Positions 17,067 through 26,331 are shown, counted from the first letter of the stretch. The stretch: 64,000 bases of DNA from Paenibacillus xylanexedens (GCF_017874615.1 NZ_JAGIKV010000009.1:1-64000), one strand, 5' to 3'. The notes: generated by a model not told the origin, from the letters alone. Numbers and translations: made by a program.

Positions 17067-17300
17067 TTAGCTAAGCGGTTGGACGGGAATGGTGTGCAGA
17101 TGCTCTTGCGCGATTTGAATCAGTTCTTCCTGCTTGGCAGGTTCTGTGTTCTTCCAGATCATCTCGAAAATGGCGCCAAGTCCAGGTAATGCAGCTTCTG
17201 GTCCATCTACTGAACCTTCAATCATCTCCCGGAGCTGATCATCACTCTTGTCATGAACTTTATGAACAATCGCTTCACGCAGGCTTAATGTAATGGGCAT
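17067..17300 (-). CDS. sspI: small acid-soluble spore protein SspI
   Basis: A 77-residue protein with the SspI core (LPGLGAIFEMIWKN at about residues 38-51). SspI is a minor spore-core protein made in the forespore under SigG. It shows that the organism forms endospores. GAGGAGGGAATTG lies just before the start on the minus strand. Its C-terminal tail is a little longer than in Bacillus. Confidence 0.92.
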   Translation of the reverse strand: MPITLSLREAIVHKVHDKSDDQLREMIEGSVDGPEAALPGLGAIFEMIWKNTEPAKQEELIQIAQEHLHTIPVQPLS

Positions 17301-17361
17301 CGCAATTCCCTCCTCGTATATTCGGCTGCTCTAATACTGTTCCCTGGGAAGCGCGAGCGCA

Positions 17362-17390
17362 TTCAAGTTTATCGGGCTTTGTGGTATACT
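17362..17390 (+). promoter_or_regulatory. ktrA promoter
   Basis: TTCAAG, 17 nt, TATACT. The -10 is strong and the -35 weak. The position favours the ktrA start at 17468 over any earlier in-frame start. Confidence 0.55.
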
Positions 17391-17467
17391 ACGAAGGATT
17401 ATTTACGTTAGCATGGGTATCCGTAATGATGCGTCATGCTGAAGTGCAGCGGGAGGTTAAGACCCTA

Positions 17468-18130
17468 ATGGCCAAGAAACAGTATGCCGTAATTGGCATG
17501 GGACGGTTCGGATCAAGTGTTGCCAATGCACTGAGTGGCATGGGATTCGACGTGCTGGCAATTGATGCGGACGAGCAACGGACTCAGGAAATGTCCAATG
17601 TGGTGACCCATGCGGTATCGGCAGATTCAACAGATGAAGAAGCGCTGCGTGCGCTGGGCATACGGAATTTCGACGTTGTCGTTGTGGCGATTGGTGAAGA
17701 TATTCAGGCGAGTATTCTGACAACCCTGATATTGAAAGATATGGGTGTACCGGTGCTGATCGTAAAAGCCCAAAATGAGCTTCATGGTAAGGTATTGCAG
17801 AAGATTGGGGCAGATAAAGTCATCTATCCTGAGCGGGATATGGGACTACGCGTAGCCCATCATCTGACCTCGCCTAATATACTGGATTACATCGAGTTAT
17901 CTGAGGATTACAGCATTTTGGAGATGAGAGCCTCCGAGCAAATGATCGGTAAAAACCTGATGGAATTAAACATCCGTGCACGTTTTGGTTGTAACGTGAT
18001 GGCGATTCGCAGTGGGAATTCGATGAACATCTCGCCGTACGCGGAGGACCGGATCGAAGCTGGAGATGTGCTGATCATTGTGGGTCACAAGGATCATTTG
18101 ACGAAAATGGAGCTTGCGTATCCGAAGTGA
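17468..18130 (+). CDS. ktrA: potassium channel gating subunit, KtrA/TrkA type
   Basis: A 220-residue cytoplasmic regulator of a Ktr potassium transporter. Residues 1-130 are an RCK-N Rossmann domain with the nucleotide loop GMGRFGSS (about 10-17) and an acidic residue at the end of strand 2 (AIDAD); residues 140-220 are the RCK-C domain, the cyclic-di-AMP site in relatives. The ATG at 17468 follows GGGAGG. The partner KtrB is not in this window. The stop overlaps the start region of the next gene. Confidence 0.9.
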   Translation: MAKKQYAVIGMGRFGSSVANALSGMGFDVLAIDADEQRTQEMSNVVTHAVSADSTDEEALRALGIRNFDVVVVAIGEDIQASILTTLILKDMGVPVLIVKAQNELHGKVLQKIGADKVIYPERDMGLRVAHHLTSPNILDYIELSEDYSILEMRASEQMIGKNLMELNIRARFGCNVMAIRSGNSMNISPYAEDRIEAGDVLIIVGHKDHLTKMELAYPK

Positions 18131-18156
18131 TGGATGCAGATGGGAAGGATGGAAAG

Positions 18157-18948
18157 ATGGATATTGTATCACCGCAAAATACACGTGTAAAAGAATGGGC
18201 GCAGTTGCTGGAGAAAAAACATCGTACCCGTCAACATAAATATATCATTGAGGGCATTCATCTTGTACAGGAGGCACTACGTGCCAGAGCAGATCTGGAG
18301 TGCATCGTGTACGATGGAGAGCAAGGCGTACCTAGCGAACTCGCCGGGCTTGAGAATCCGCTACAGCGTGTGGAGTGGGTTAGTGTATCTCCAGCGGTTA
18401 TCGCCAAATGTACGGATACGATGACACCGCAGCCTGTATTCGCGATTGTGCGTAAAGGCAGTGAGCCACTGGAAAGCCTAATTACCGGAGCGCGCGGGCT
18501 TGTTGTGGTGCTGGACGGAGTGCAAGACCCAGGTAATGTGGGGACAATCATCCGTAGTGCGGACGCAGCGGGAGCAGCGGGTGTGGTACTTGGCGCGGGC
18601 TGTGCTGATGTGTATAACCCAAAGACGATTCGCTCGACGATGGGGTCATTGTTTCATTTGCCCATTGTGGAGGGCCAGTTGGAATCCTTGCTTCCCGAAG
18701 CGAAGGCTGCGGGCGTGAAGCTGGTTAGTACTTCTTTGCAGTCAGAGCATTCATGTTATAGTTATGATTTTACGCAGTCGGTATGGCTTGTCATTGGTAA
18801 CGAAGGCAAAGGCATCTCGGGTGCTACGGCACGTTTGGTAGATGATGCGATTACGATCCCGATGCAGGGACAGGCAGAGTCGCTCAACGCGGCGATGGCG
18901 GCAACGATTTTGCTGTTTGAGGCGATGAGACAGCGGATGTTTAACTAA
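18157..18948 (+). CDS. TrmH/SpoU family rRNA methyltransferase (YsgA-like)
   Basis: A 263-residue RNA 2'-O-methyltransferase: an N-terminal substrate-binding domain (about 5-95) and a SPOUT knot domain with motifs DPGNVGTIIRSADAAG (about 125-140), GNEGKG (about 215) and IPMQGQAESLNAAMA (about 235-249). The likely target is 23S rRNA. ATG 18157 is preferred (GGAAGG upstream, N-terminus matches relatives); GTG 18127 or ATG 18130 would overlap ktrA. Probably co-transcribed with ktrA. Confidence 0.88.
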   Translation: MDIVSPQNTRVKEWAQLLEKKHRTRQHKYIIEGIHLVQEALRARADLECIVYDGEQGVPSELAGLENPLQRVEWVSVSPAVIAKCTDTMTPQPVFAIVRKGSEPLESLITGARGLVVVLDGVQDPGNVGTIIRSADAAGAAGVVLGAGCADVYNPKTIRSTMGSLFHLPIVEGQLESLLPEAKAAGVKLVSTSLQSEHSCYSYDFTQSVWLVIGNEGKGISGATARLVDDAITIPMQGQAESLNAAMAATILLFEAMRQRMFN

Positions 18949-19018
18949 CTAATAATTTTCCTTTCCAATTTAAAATTAACTGTCCTTAACTAAAATTAAC
19001 TTTCCCCAAACCACCAAA

Positions 19019-19067
19019 GGCTGGAACATGGTTGCCGCTTTTCCCAACCATTTGTCCAGTCTTTTTG
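19019..19067 (+). terminator. terminator after rRNA methyltransferase
   Basis: Long hairpin (GGCTGGA..CATGGTTG with CAACCAT..GTCCAG) followed by TTTTTGT. Confidence 0.75.
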
Positions 19068-19154
19068 TCTTTCTCTTTGAAGCACCACAGCAGGGATTTT
19101 CCATTCAAATCCCGAATAGGTGATATAGTTTGTATTTCTTAAGCTGATGGGCAG

Positions 19155-19673
19155 GTGTATAAATTGGAAATGAATAATGGAAAAGGAAAAACTCACCTTA
19201 GGGAATTTATGACTTGGGCTGGGGAAAAGGGCTGGGACATAATGACTAAATCCGGTTCGCAGCTACATTTAAACAACGGCATTACTTCAAGATATAAAGG
19301 ACTTCCAGATGAATATTTGGAATTTCTAAATGTAGTTGAAAAATGCGTTGCACCGGATGAGCAAACCTGGTTTATTTGTGATGCTGAGTTCAACAATAGC
19401 ACGGAGACCGCATTCCAATGGAATGAATTTGAAATGCTTAGTTTGGAGGCAGCAGAGGGTGATTCTATTTGGCAGTCAGAGATAACGGCTTGGTGGGATT
19501 ATCACTTGCCGATCGTAATGTCTGTGGAGGATGGATATTCCTTCTATGCCATTGACTTAACAACCGACAGTGGAGCTATTGTCCGTGGATGTGAGCCTGA
19601 ATTTGAAGAGGTTGAAAAGGTATCCGATTCGTTTGGAGAATTTCTGGCATGGATGATGTTGAATTCAGATTAG
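19155..19673 (+). CDS. SMI1/KNR4-like (SUKH) protein
   Basis: A protein of about 172 residues resembling SMI1/KNR4 proteins: the run RYKGLPDEYLEFLNVVEKC (about 46-64) and FQWNEFEMLSLEAAE fit this fold, with a conserved acidic and aromatic pattern. Many members are immunity proteins against polymorphic toxins, but no toxin is next to it. The start is uncertain: GTG 19155 (GGGCAGG just upstream) or ATG 19170. Composition is more AT-rich than its left neighbour, which would fit transfer. Confidence 0.7.
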   Translation: MYKLEMNNGKGKTHLREFMTWAGEKGWDIMTKSGSQLHLNNGITSRYKGLPDEYLEFLNVVEKCVAPDEQTWFICDAEFNNSTETAFQWNEFEMLSLEAAEGDSIWQSEITAWWDYHLPIVMSVEDGYSFYAIDLTTDSGAIVRGCEPEFEEVEKVSDSFGEFLAWMMLNSD

Positions 19674-20024
19674 CGTAGCTAGGAAAGGTTGATGCTTAGT
19701 GATGGAAGGAAAATAGGTGAAGTCATCACTTTCGTAAACGAGGCCGGGGTAAGGCGTGTTTCCCTAATGCTGATTGCCCTTGTAATAATGTATTTGGACC
19801 TTGGTGAAATCTCAATTTGTATTATAGAAAAGATGTGTTTATCTTATGAAACGATATAAGAATTCTTAATTTATGATATAAAAATGGTTTATATAGCGTG
19901 ATCTTAGTCTTATTTAAGTGTGTTCCAAGCATAGTCTCTATATATAAAATAATTATTTACTGTTCGTTCTAGAAATGATATGCTAACAGCAAGTTAGATC
20001 TAACTACTTTTTTTTACACATTAA
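19674..20024. other. gene-free AT-rich region with palindrome
   Basis: No convincing gene. A perfect 14-bp palindrome (AGTTAGATCTAACT, 19992-20005) lies 20 nt before the TetR-type operator at 20025, and may be a second control site for the redox cluster. Confidence 0.45.
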
Positions 20025-20038
20025 AGAATGATCATTCT
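20025..20038. promoter_or_regulatory. TetR-type operator upstream of redox cluster
   Basis: Perfect palindrome AGAATGATCATTCT, 44 nt before the first SDR. It shares the half-site AGAATG with the palindrome at 23728-23743, so both are likely targets of the TetR regulator encoded at 23130. Confidence 0.65.
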
Positions 20039-20082
20039 CAAAACTAAAATTACACTAATCTAAAGAATATAAGGGAGAGAAT

Positions 20083-20844
20083 ATGATGAAATACACAGTA
20101 ATTACAGGAGCAAGTTCAGGAATTGGATATGAAACAGCATTGGCATTTGCAGCACGGGGTAAAAACTTGATCTTGGTAGCTAGAAGATTGGATAAGTTGG
20201 AAGACCTTAAATCGACTATTCAGGGTATCGATCCTAAAGTAAATGTTATCGTTCACACAAGCGACCTGTCTGTTACCGCAGAGGCGTACGAACTGTATAA
20301 CGATTTGAAAGAATATGAGATTGAGACTTGGATTAACAATGCCGGGCTTGGAGAAGGCTCGTTCATTGCTGATCAGAATTTGGATAAAGTGGAGACCATG
20401 CTGCGTGTTAACATCGAATCTTTGACCATTCTATCTACACTGTATGTGCGAGATTATGCGAATGTGGAAGGCACTCAATTGATCAACGTCTCATCCGCAC
20501 TCGGATATGCTATTGCTGTAGGCAGTGTTGCTTATTCTGCATCGAAATACTACGTTAGTGCCTTCACAGAAGGTCTTGCCAAAGAACTGGAACTGAAAGG
20601 TGCAAAACTTAAAGCGAAGGTGCTTGCACCAGCGATCACTGAAACAGAATTTGTGCAAAAATCAATAGATGCTGAAGGATTTGATTACAAAGCAAACATG
20701 TCTAAGTACCACACTGCTAAAGAAATGGCAGGCTTCATGATCGATCTGTATGATCACAATGAAGTGGTTGTAGGAATTGTAGACCAGAACTATGAGTTCC
20801 AACTGACAGGTGCGATCTACCCGGTGATTTCAGAATTGAATTAA
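20083..20844 (+). CDS. short-chain dehydrogenase/reductase (SDR)
   Basis: A 253-residue classical SDR. The NAD(P)-binding motif TGASSGIG is at residues 6-13, followed by basic residues at the end of strand 2 (ARRLDK), which favours NADP. The structural motif NNAG is at about 85, the catalytic Ser is near SSALGYA, and the catalytic pair YSASK lies at about 149-153. The substrate is unknown. First gene of a redox cluster under a TetR-type operator; AAGGGAGAG precedes the start. Confidence 0.9.
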   Translation: MMKYTVITGASSGIGYETALAFAARGKNLILVARRLDKLEDLKSTIQGIDPKVNVIVHTSDLSVTAEAYELYNDLKEYEIETWINNAGLGEGSFIADQNLDKVETMLRVNIESLTILSTLYVRDYANVEGTQLINVSSALGYAIAVGSVAYSASKYYVSAFTEGLAKELELKGAKLKAKVLAPAITETEFVQKSIDAEGFDYKANMSKYHTAKEMAGFMIDLYDHNEVVVGIVDQNYEFQLTGAIYPVISELN

Positions 20845-20904
20845 TAGAATAGAATCTAGAGGATTCATCTACAAAATCTCAAATAAGAAGAGGAGTACAA
20901 CCCA

Positions 20905-21990
20905 TTGGAAAAGATATGGAGTAAAACAAAGATTGGCAACATGGAATTGCCTCATCGACTAGCGATGGCACCTATGACACGCAGTCGAGCACAAGAAGAA
21001 GGTACACCTGGAGAGTTGGCGGCACTTTATTATGCTCAGCGCGCAACGATGGGACTTCTGATTACGGAAGGAACGCAACCTTCCGATGATGGACAGGGAT
21101 ACTTGTGGTCACCTGGCATCTACACCGATAAGCATATTGATGGATGGAAAAAGGTAACGGATGCGGTGCATGAAGCTGGCGGATATGTATACATCCAATT
21201 AATGCATGCGGGTCGCATGTCACATCCGGACAATACCCCGCATCATCGTCAACCGGTTGCTCCATCAGCAATCGCACCGGGTGTAGAAATGTTTACGGCT
21301 ACAGGGATGCAGGATATCCCCGTTCCCCGGGAATTGAGTCAGGAGGATATTCAAACGACCATTGCCGATTTCCGAAAAGCAGCAGCGGCAGCGATCGAAG
21401 CAGGGGCGGATGGCGTCGAGATTCATGGGGCCAACGGATACTTGATCAATCAATTCTTGGGAGAAAATTCAAATACACGGACAGATGAGTATGGCGGGTC
21501 AATTGAAAATCGTGCTCGCTTTGCGATTGAAGTAACCAAAGCCATCGTGGAGGAAATAGGCGCAGAACGAACAGGCTTCCGTATCTCACCAGGGACACCG
21601 CTGGGTGGAATTCAAGATGGCGAACAAGGTCCTGAACTCTATCGCTATCTTGTAGAAGAAGTGGCTCAATTGGATTTGGCTTACCTTCATGTTATGCATC
21701 TTGGAGATGAACAACTGCTCCAAGACATTCGTTCGATCTGGCAAAATCCATTGTTGGTCAATCGGGCTGGAAGAACGTTGGATGATCTCGGTGTGGATTT
21801 AGATCGTGGTCTCGCTGAGGTAGTACCTGTAGGTGTATGGTCCTTAGCTAATCCAGATTTGGTGGAACGACTTCAACAAGGTGCGCCACTCAATGAAGCA
21901 GATCCGACAACCTTCTTTGGATTGGGAAGTAAAGGCTACACGGATTATCCTACGTTGGGAGAATTAAAGTCGCAAGAGGGGCTACACTAG
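20905..21990 (+). CDS. Old Yellow Enzyme family alkene reductase (FMN)
   Basis: A 361-residue TIM-barrel flavoprotein. MAPMTRSRA (about 20-28) and HGANGYLINQFL (about 174-185) are OYE signatures, as is the segment NTRTDEYGGSIENRARF that closes the substrate pocket. Such enzymes reduce activated C=C bonds, quinones or nitro groups with NAD(P)H. TTG start with AAGAGGAG 9 nt upstream. It sits 60 nt after the SDR and is probably in the same operon. Confidence 0.93.
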   Translation: MEKIWSKTKIGNMELPHRLAMAPMTRSRAQEEGTPGELAALYYAQRATMGLLITEGTQPSDDGQGYLWSPGIYTDKHIDGWKKVTDAVHEAGGYVYIQLMHAGRMSHPDNTPHHRQPVAPSAIAPGVEMFTATGMQDIPVPRELSQEDIQTTIADFRKAAAAAIEAGADGVEIHGANGYLINQFLGENSNTRTDEYGGSIENRARFAIEVTKAIVEEIGAERTGFRISPGTPLGGIQDGEQGPELYRYLVEEVAQLDLAYLHVMHLGDEQLLQDIRSIWQNPLLVNRAGRTLDDLGVDLDRGLAEVVPVGVWSLANPDLVERLQQGAPLNEADPTTFFGLGSKGYTDYPTLGELKSQEGLH

Positions 21991-22000
21991 CACAAACCAT

Positions 22001-22039
22001 GGAGCATGGCGTACAACTGAACATTGCGCGCCATGTTCC
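22001..22039 (+). other. intercistronic hairpin
   Basis: An 11-bp stem with one G-T pair (GGAGCATGGCG / CGCCATGTTCC) and a 17-nt loop, without a T-run. It may tune expression between the OYE gene and the next gene; not a normal terminator. Confidence 0.4.
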
Positions 22040-22066
22040 TAGTCTATAAGCAAAGGAAGAGGATAA

Positions 22067-23068
22067 ATGATGAGAGCGGCTCAAATAAAGAAATACTCCA
22101 AAAAAATCCAAGTGGAAGTCAATAATATTGAGATACCTCAAATTCAGAGCCATGAGGTTCTTGTCAAAGTGAAAGCTGCGGGTGTAAATCCGCTGGATAT
22201 CTTGAATATGAATGGTAGTGTTCGGATGATTGCCGACTATAAGTTACCTCTAACTTTAGGGAATGAACTATCGGGTGTCATTGAAGCCGTCGGTGATGAT
22301 GTTTTGAAATTTAAAGTGGGTGATAAGGTTTATACCAGGTTGCCACTAAATAAAATTGGTGCTTTTGCTGAATATGCGGCTGTACATGAGGATGCTTTAT
22401 CCATGATGCCTGAAAATCTGTCTTTTATCGAAGCTGCTGCAGTACCCCTTACTGCCTTGACCGCGTATCAAGCATTGCATGATGTGCTCCGAGCGGAACC
22501 GAATAAAAAGTTGTTTATACCTGGCGGAACCGGGGGATTCGGTGCGATGGCTATCCCAATTGCCAAGTCTATGGGATTAACGGTGATTACAAGTGGCAGT
22601 GAACGGGGCAGAGCACGTAGTTTATCTATTGGAGCAGATCAATTCATTAATTATAAGACTGAGCGTTATGCTGATATCCTGTCCGATATCGATTATGTGA
22701 TCGACACTTTGGGTGCGGACGAAATGAAAGCTGAACTGAGTATTTTGAAACCACAGGGGAAATTAGTCTCTTTGAAGGCAGGACCCAATTATCGCTTTGC
22801 AGTGGACAGTCAATTCCCGTTGTGGAAAAGAGCATTGTTTGGTCTCGTAGGTGCACGCCTGGATTCTTTAGCGCGTAAGAATCAAAATGTATATCGTTTT
22901 TTATTCGTGCACTCCAGTGGAGTTCAATTGCAAGAGATTACAGCTTTTATAGAAAAAGAAGACATTAAACCTTCGATCGATTCTACGTATACGTTTGATG
23001 ACATTGAAAAGGCATTGATCAAAGTATCCACGGGTCACTCTCAGGGCAAAGTCATTGTTACCTTTTAA
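22067..23068 (+). CDS. NADP-dependent quinone-reductase-like oxidoreductase (MDR)
   Basis: A 333-residue zinc-free medium-chain dehydrogenase of the quinone reductase type. It has a GroES-like half (residues 1-125, GNELSGVIEAVG) and a Rossmann half with GGTGGFGAMAIPIAKSMG (about 147-164). The zinc-ligand cysteines of alcohol dehydrogenases are absent. Probably detoxifies quinones or enones together with the neighbouring reductases. Start at ATG 22067, after GGAAGAGG. Confidence 0.88.
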   Translation: MMRAAQIKKYSKKIQVEVNNIEIPQIQSHEVLVKVKAAGVNPLDILNMNGSVRMIADYKLPLTLGNELSGVIEAVGDDVLKFKVGDKVYTRLPLNKIGAFAEYAAVHEDALSMMPENLSFIEAAAVPLTALTAYQALHDVLRAEPNKKLFIPGGTGGFGAMAIPIAKSMGLTVITSGSERGRARSLSIGADQFINYKTERYADILSDIDYVIDTLGADEMKAELSILKPQGKLVSLKAGPNYRFAVDSQFPLWKRALFGLVGARLDSLARKNQNVYRFLFVHSSGVQLQEITAFIEKEDIKPSIDSTYTFDDIEKALIKVSTGHSQGKVIVTF

Positions 23069-23129
23069 AGGCTCGTTAAGATCATGCTCATGCTATTTAA
23101 TGTTCGTTTTCTGAACAGGAGGGAAACCA

Positions 23130-23708
23130 ATGGCGAGAAGCAAAGAGTTCGAAGAGTCTGTTGTACTGGATAAAGCGATGAGACTTTTTTGGGAACAAGG
23201 TTATGAGAAGACGTCTATGACGGATCTGGTTAATCATATGGGAATTCATCGTAAAAGCTTGTATGACACATTTGGCGACAAACATACCTTGTTTCTAAAG
23301 TCAGTAGATCTGTATGATCACAAAATCAGCTCCGCTCTTGCAGCAGGCGTAAAGCGTTCTAAAACGGCAACGGAAGCACTTCAGTTTATATTTCTTTCTT
23401 TAATTCATGGAGAGGAATCTCCAGCATCAGGCTGCTTCATTGTTAATTCGACGGTAGAATTGGCGGCACGTGATAAAGACATGAACCACCGATCAACGGA
23501 GATGTTTGCAAATACGGAGAAACTAATCAAGGACATTATGGTGTGGGGACAGCAAGAAGGTGAATTCACAACGGAGTACAACGCCGAGGTATTGGCGGAA
23601 TATCTGCATAACGTAAGCATTGGGTTAAGGGGGATGGCCAAGACTTCGATGACCAAGGAAAAACTGCTTCGTATAGCGATGCTATCCATGGATCTCATAC
23701 TAAGGTAG
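23130..23708 (+). CDS. TetR/AcrR family repressor
   Basis: A 192-residue regulator. The N-terminal helix-turn-helix (about 10-57) has the family pattern FWEQGYEKTSMTDLVNHMGIHRKSLYDTFGDK; the rest is a ligand-binding helical domain with Cys at about 105 (ASGCFIVN), also found in relatives that respond to electrophiles. CAGGAGGG precedes the ATG. It is flanked by redox genes, and two palindromes sharing AGAATG lie upstream of the two SDR genes; control of both by this repressor is inferred. Confidence 0.92.
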   Translation: MARSKEFEESVVLDKAMRLFWEQGYEKTSMTDLVNHMGIHRKSLYDTFGDKHTLFLKSVDLYDHKISSALAAGVKRSKTATEALQFIFLSLIHGEESPASGCFIVNSTVELAARDKDMNHRSTEMFANTEKLIKDIMVWGQQEGEFTTEYNAEVLAEYLHNVSIGLRGMAKTSMTKEKLLRIAMLSMDLILR

Positions 23709-23727
23709 TCTATTTTTTTTACTATTA

Positions 23728-23743
23728 TAGAATGTTCATTCTA
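23728..23743. promoter_or_regulatory. TetR-type operator upstream of second SDR
   Basis: Perfect 16-bp palindrome TAGAATGTTCATTCTA between tetR and the next SDR, 53 nt before the start. It shares arm sequence with the palindrome at 20025. Confidence 0.65.
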
Positions 23744-23795
23744 ATTTATGTTCCAGATGAAACATATTTTATAGAAAAGAGAGGCAGGTCACGAT

Positions 23796-24578
23796 ATGAG
23801 AAAGACAGTTCTAATCACAGGGGTATCGGGTGGGATCGGTAAAGAGTTAGCTGATCGGTTTGCCAAAGGTGGACATCATATTGTGCTGGTAGCACGAAGC
23901 GAGGGTAAAATACAGGATCTAGCTCAGGAGTATCAGAAAAAGTATGGTATTCAGGCAACGGTTATTGTCAAAGATGTAGCGGCACCTGGGGTACCACAGG
24001 AGATTTATCATGAGCTGAAGGAAAAGGGCATTGTTGTTGACTATCTTGTCAACAATGCAGGTTTCGGTCTGTTCGGGACGTTTATGGAAACGGATCTGGA
24101 ACAAGAAGTTAATATGATTGACGTAAATATCAAGGCTTTAACCGTCATGACAAAGCTATTCTTGCCGGATATGATCCAACGTGGGCACGGCGGTGTGATG
24201 AATGTGGCCTCGTTGGTAGGTTTTTTCCCTGGACCGATGATGTCGGTATATTATGCAACAAAGGCATACGTGCTATCGTTCACTGAGGCTTTGGAGAATG
24301 AAGTAAGCGGAACTGGCGTTACGGTAACGGCACTGTGCCCAGGCCTGACATCCACTGGATTTGTTGAACGTTCGGGTATGGGTGTCTCGAAGATGCTGCA
24401 AGGCCCAATCATGGAAGCGGGACAGGTGGCCGAGGAAGGGTATCAAGGCTTCTTGCGTGGCAAGACTTTAATTATGCCTGGTGCTCGAAATCGATTCATC
24501 GCGTTTATGCCGCGGTTGTTGCCGCGTAAGATGATGACCCGCATGATTAGATCCTCACAGGACAAGACAGGACATTAA
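23796..24578 (+). CDS. short-chain dehydrogenase (SDR), DltE/YqjQ-like
   Basis: A 260-residue classical SDR: TGVSGGIG (8-15), VNNAGFG (about 91), catalytic region with Ser in ASLVGFF and YYATK (about 154-158). ARSE after strand 2 again suggests NADP. The C-terminal part is basic and hydrophobic (RFIAFMPRLLPRKMMTRMIR), a likely membrane-contacting helix. Last plus-strand gene of the redox cluster; the next gene is convergent and begins 19 nt after its stop. Confidence 0.9.
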   Translation: MRKTVLITGVSGGIGKELADRFAKGGHHIVLVARSEGKIQDLAQEYQKKYGIQATVIVKDVAAPGVPQEIYHELKEKGIVVDYLVNNAGFGLFGTFMETDLEQEVNMIDVNIKALTVMTKLFLPDMIQRGHGGVMNVASLVGFFPGPMMSVYYATKAYVLSFTEALENEVSGTGVTVTALCPGLTSTGFVERSGMGVSKMLQGPIMEAGQVAEEGYQGFLRGKTLIMPGARNRFIAFMPRLLPRKMMTRMIRSSQDKTGH

Positions 24579-24596
24579 ACATTTATAGAGGATAAA

Positions 24597-25196
24597 TCAA
24601 GTCTTCCTCAAGTCGATCGTTACACGTTGTCCTTCATCTTGTCTTTTACGACAAACATATACAAAAACAGGAGGGAAGCTGAAGGGCACAAATTGAATTT
24701 TCTCCATCTCAAATAACTCAGCTAATTGTTTCCTCATATGAAGGGAGTACTGGTATAAAACTAACGTGCCTCCAGGTCGGAGCGCTGTATGGATCTGTGA
24801 CAGGATGTTTTGTCTCATTTCTCTGGAAAAATTAAAAAAGGGCAGTCCGCAAACGATGCTATCCAACTGATGCACATGTTCTTGGTTGATCCTTTTTAAA
24901 AGATAGGATGCATTGGAATGGAACATGAATTCAGGATATGTTTTCTTCAGATTACTTCTCATTTTGGTGTCTCTTTCAAATAAAAACACGGTTGCCGATT
25001 TCGGTAATTGTGATCTTATGAGCCGGGTGATGGCCCCTGTTCCTGGCCCCAGCTCAGCAATGGTTCTTACCTCATCCCATCGTACAGACTGGACAATTTT
25101 CTTAGCCAAATATTTGGAGCTGGGGAGGACACTGCCTACTCGTTTGGGGTTTCTCAGAAATCCTTGCAGGAAAAGAAGTGGTTCGGATGTTTTCAT
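24597..25196 (-). CDS. phospholipid N-methyltransferase-like protein (copy 2)
   Basis: A 199-residue class I methyltransferase. The SAM motif ELGPGTGAITR lies at about 48-58 and GLPFFNFS at about 112-119 takes the place of the (N/D)PPF-like motif. The N-terminus FLQGFLRNPKRVGSVLPSS is typical of the PmtA-like family that methylates lipid head groups. ATG 25196 has GGAGG 8 nt upstream, better than the longer start. It is clearly paralogous to the gene at 27062 and ends the two-component operon. Lipid substrate is inference. Confidence 0.8.
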   Translation of the reverse strand: MKTSEPLLFLQGFLRNPKRVGSVLPSSKYLAKKIVQSVRWDEVRTIAELGPGTGAITRLIRSQLPKSATVFLFERDTKMRSNLKKTYPEFMFHSNASYLLKRINQEHVHQLDSIVCGLPFFNFSREMRQNILSQIHTALRPGGTLVLYQYSLHMRKQLAELFEMEKIQFVPFSFPPVFVYVCRKRQDEGQRVTIDLRKT

Positions 25197-25230
25197 CGCG
25201 GTATCCTCCATTATCAATGCTATTGATGTT

Positions 25231-26331
25231 TCACTGGATGTTAGAAGGCAAGCTTAGTTGGAATATAAATACGTTACGCGTATGTTTTAGTGTTAAAGTC
25301 CCCTGATGTAAATCCGCAATGTTTCTCGCAATAGAAAGTCCCAGACCAGATCCTGATTGAATACCTTCGCTATTCCTCGAATAATCCACCTTATAAAAGC
25401 GATCAAACAGTCTGTTTTTTTGTTCTATCGTTAGTGGTATGCCTTTATTCTCTACTTCAATGGTAACGTGATTATGCTGCACACTCATTCGAACATGAAT
25501 CGTGCCCGGTTTAAAGGAATACTTGAGTGCATTCATGAGGAGATTGTCGATGGCTCTAGCGATCTTATCACTATCCAGGGAAACCATGATTGGAGCATTA
25601 CCGAGTGTTTTTTCAATACGAATCCCATGCTCCTGAGCTAAAGGTTCGAATTCAAACAACAATTGGTCCAATAGCTGACAGAGGTCAACATTTTTTAAAT
25701 CCAATTGGGTGTTCACTTCGTTAAGACGCGTATATTCAAATAAATCATCGAGTAACTTCTTCAAATGCGTTGCTTTGTTATAGGTATTTTGGATGAAACG
25801 ATCATACTCTGCTTTGTCTTGAAATGATTCTGATTTGAGAAGCTCAATATAGCCAATTATGCTGGTAAGCGGTGTACGCAGATCATGTGAGATGCCAGTG
25901 ATCATGTCCATCTTGGATTGCTCTAATTCACGTTCTTTAGCAATCTGTTGCTTTAACTGTTCTGTCATGTGATTGATGTTGGAAGCAACGCGTCCAAGTT
26001 CATCTTGTCGATTAACGGGCACCCTATAATTCAGATTTCCTTCAGATATGATTTGAAGCCCTTGCTCTAATGTAATGAGATCTCTCACAATTTTTCGTGT
26101 GGAAAACAAAAAAATTAACGTGAAAATTACGATGAAGATTGGTGTTAGAACGTAAGGGAAAATGTAAAGAAGCGAAGGCCAATTAAATCTTTCACTAATT
26201 TTTGCGGCACCTATGATTAACATATTATTGACACCCACAGAGCCAACAAACGAAATCAATAAACTGATCAACATTTGATATAGGATGTTAATCTGTATCT
26301 TTTTTTTAAACTGTGGTAATCGTTTAATCAA
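25231..26331 (-). CDS. sensor histidine kinase, VanS-like
   Basis: A 366-residue kinase: two transmembrane segments (about 15-40 and 63-92) with a very short outside loop, HAMP (about 95-145), His box GISHDLRTPLTSIIGY (His at about 161) and an HATPase domain with N box (NLLMNALKYS), G1 (here ENKGIP) and G2 (GSGLGLSI). It pairs with the response regulator whose stop overlaps its start by 8 bp. The small extracellular loop suggests sensing in the membrane, for example of cationic peptides. Confidence 0.92.
   Translation of the reverse strand: MIKRLPQFKKKIQINILYQMLISLLISFVGSVGVNNMLIIGAAKISERFNWPSLLYIFPYVLTPIFIVIFTLIFLFSTRKIVRDLITLEQGLQIISEGNLNYRVPVNRQDELGRVASNINHMTEQLKQQIAKERELEQSKMDMITGISHDLRTPLTSIIGYIELLKSESFQDKAEYDRFIQNTYNKATHLKKLLDDLFEYTRLNEVNTQLDLKNVDLCQLLDQLLFEFEPLAQEHGIRIEKTLGNAPIMVSLDSDKIARAIDNLLMNALKYSFKPGTIHVRMSVQHNHVTIEVENKGIPLTIEQKNRLFDRFYKVDYSRNSEGIQSGSGLGLSIARNIADLHQGTLTLKHTRNVFIFQLSLPSNIQ

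Noticed and set aside
16886..17074. 62-codon frame between prfC and sspI
   Set aside because: It is read through the perfect 30-bp palindrome and overlaps the sspI stop; no ribosome site.
21990..22066. terminator between the OYE and MDR genes
   Set aside because: The hairpin has a long loop and no T-run, so an intercistronic structure is more likely.
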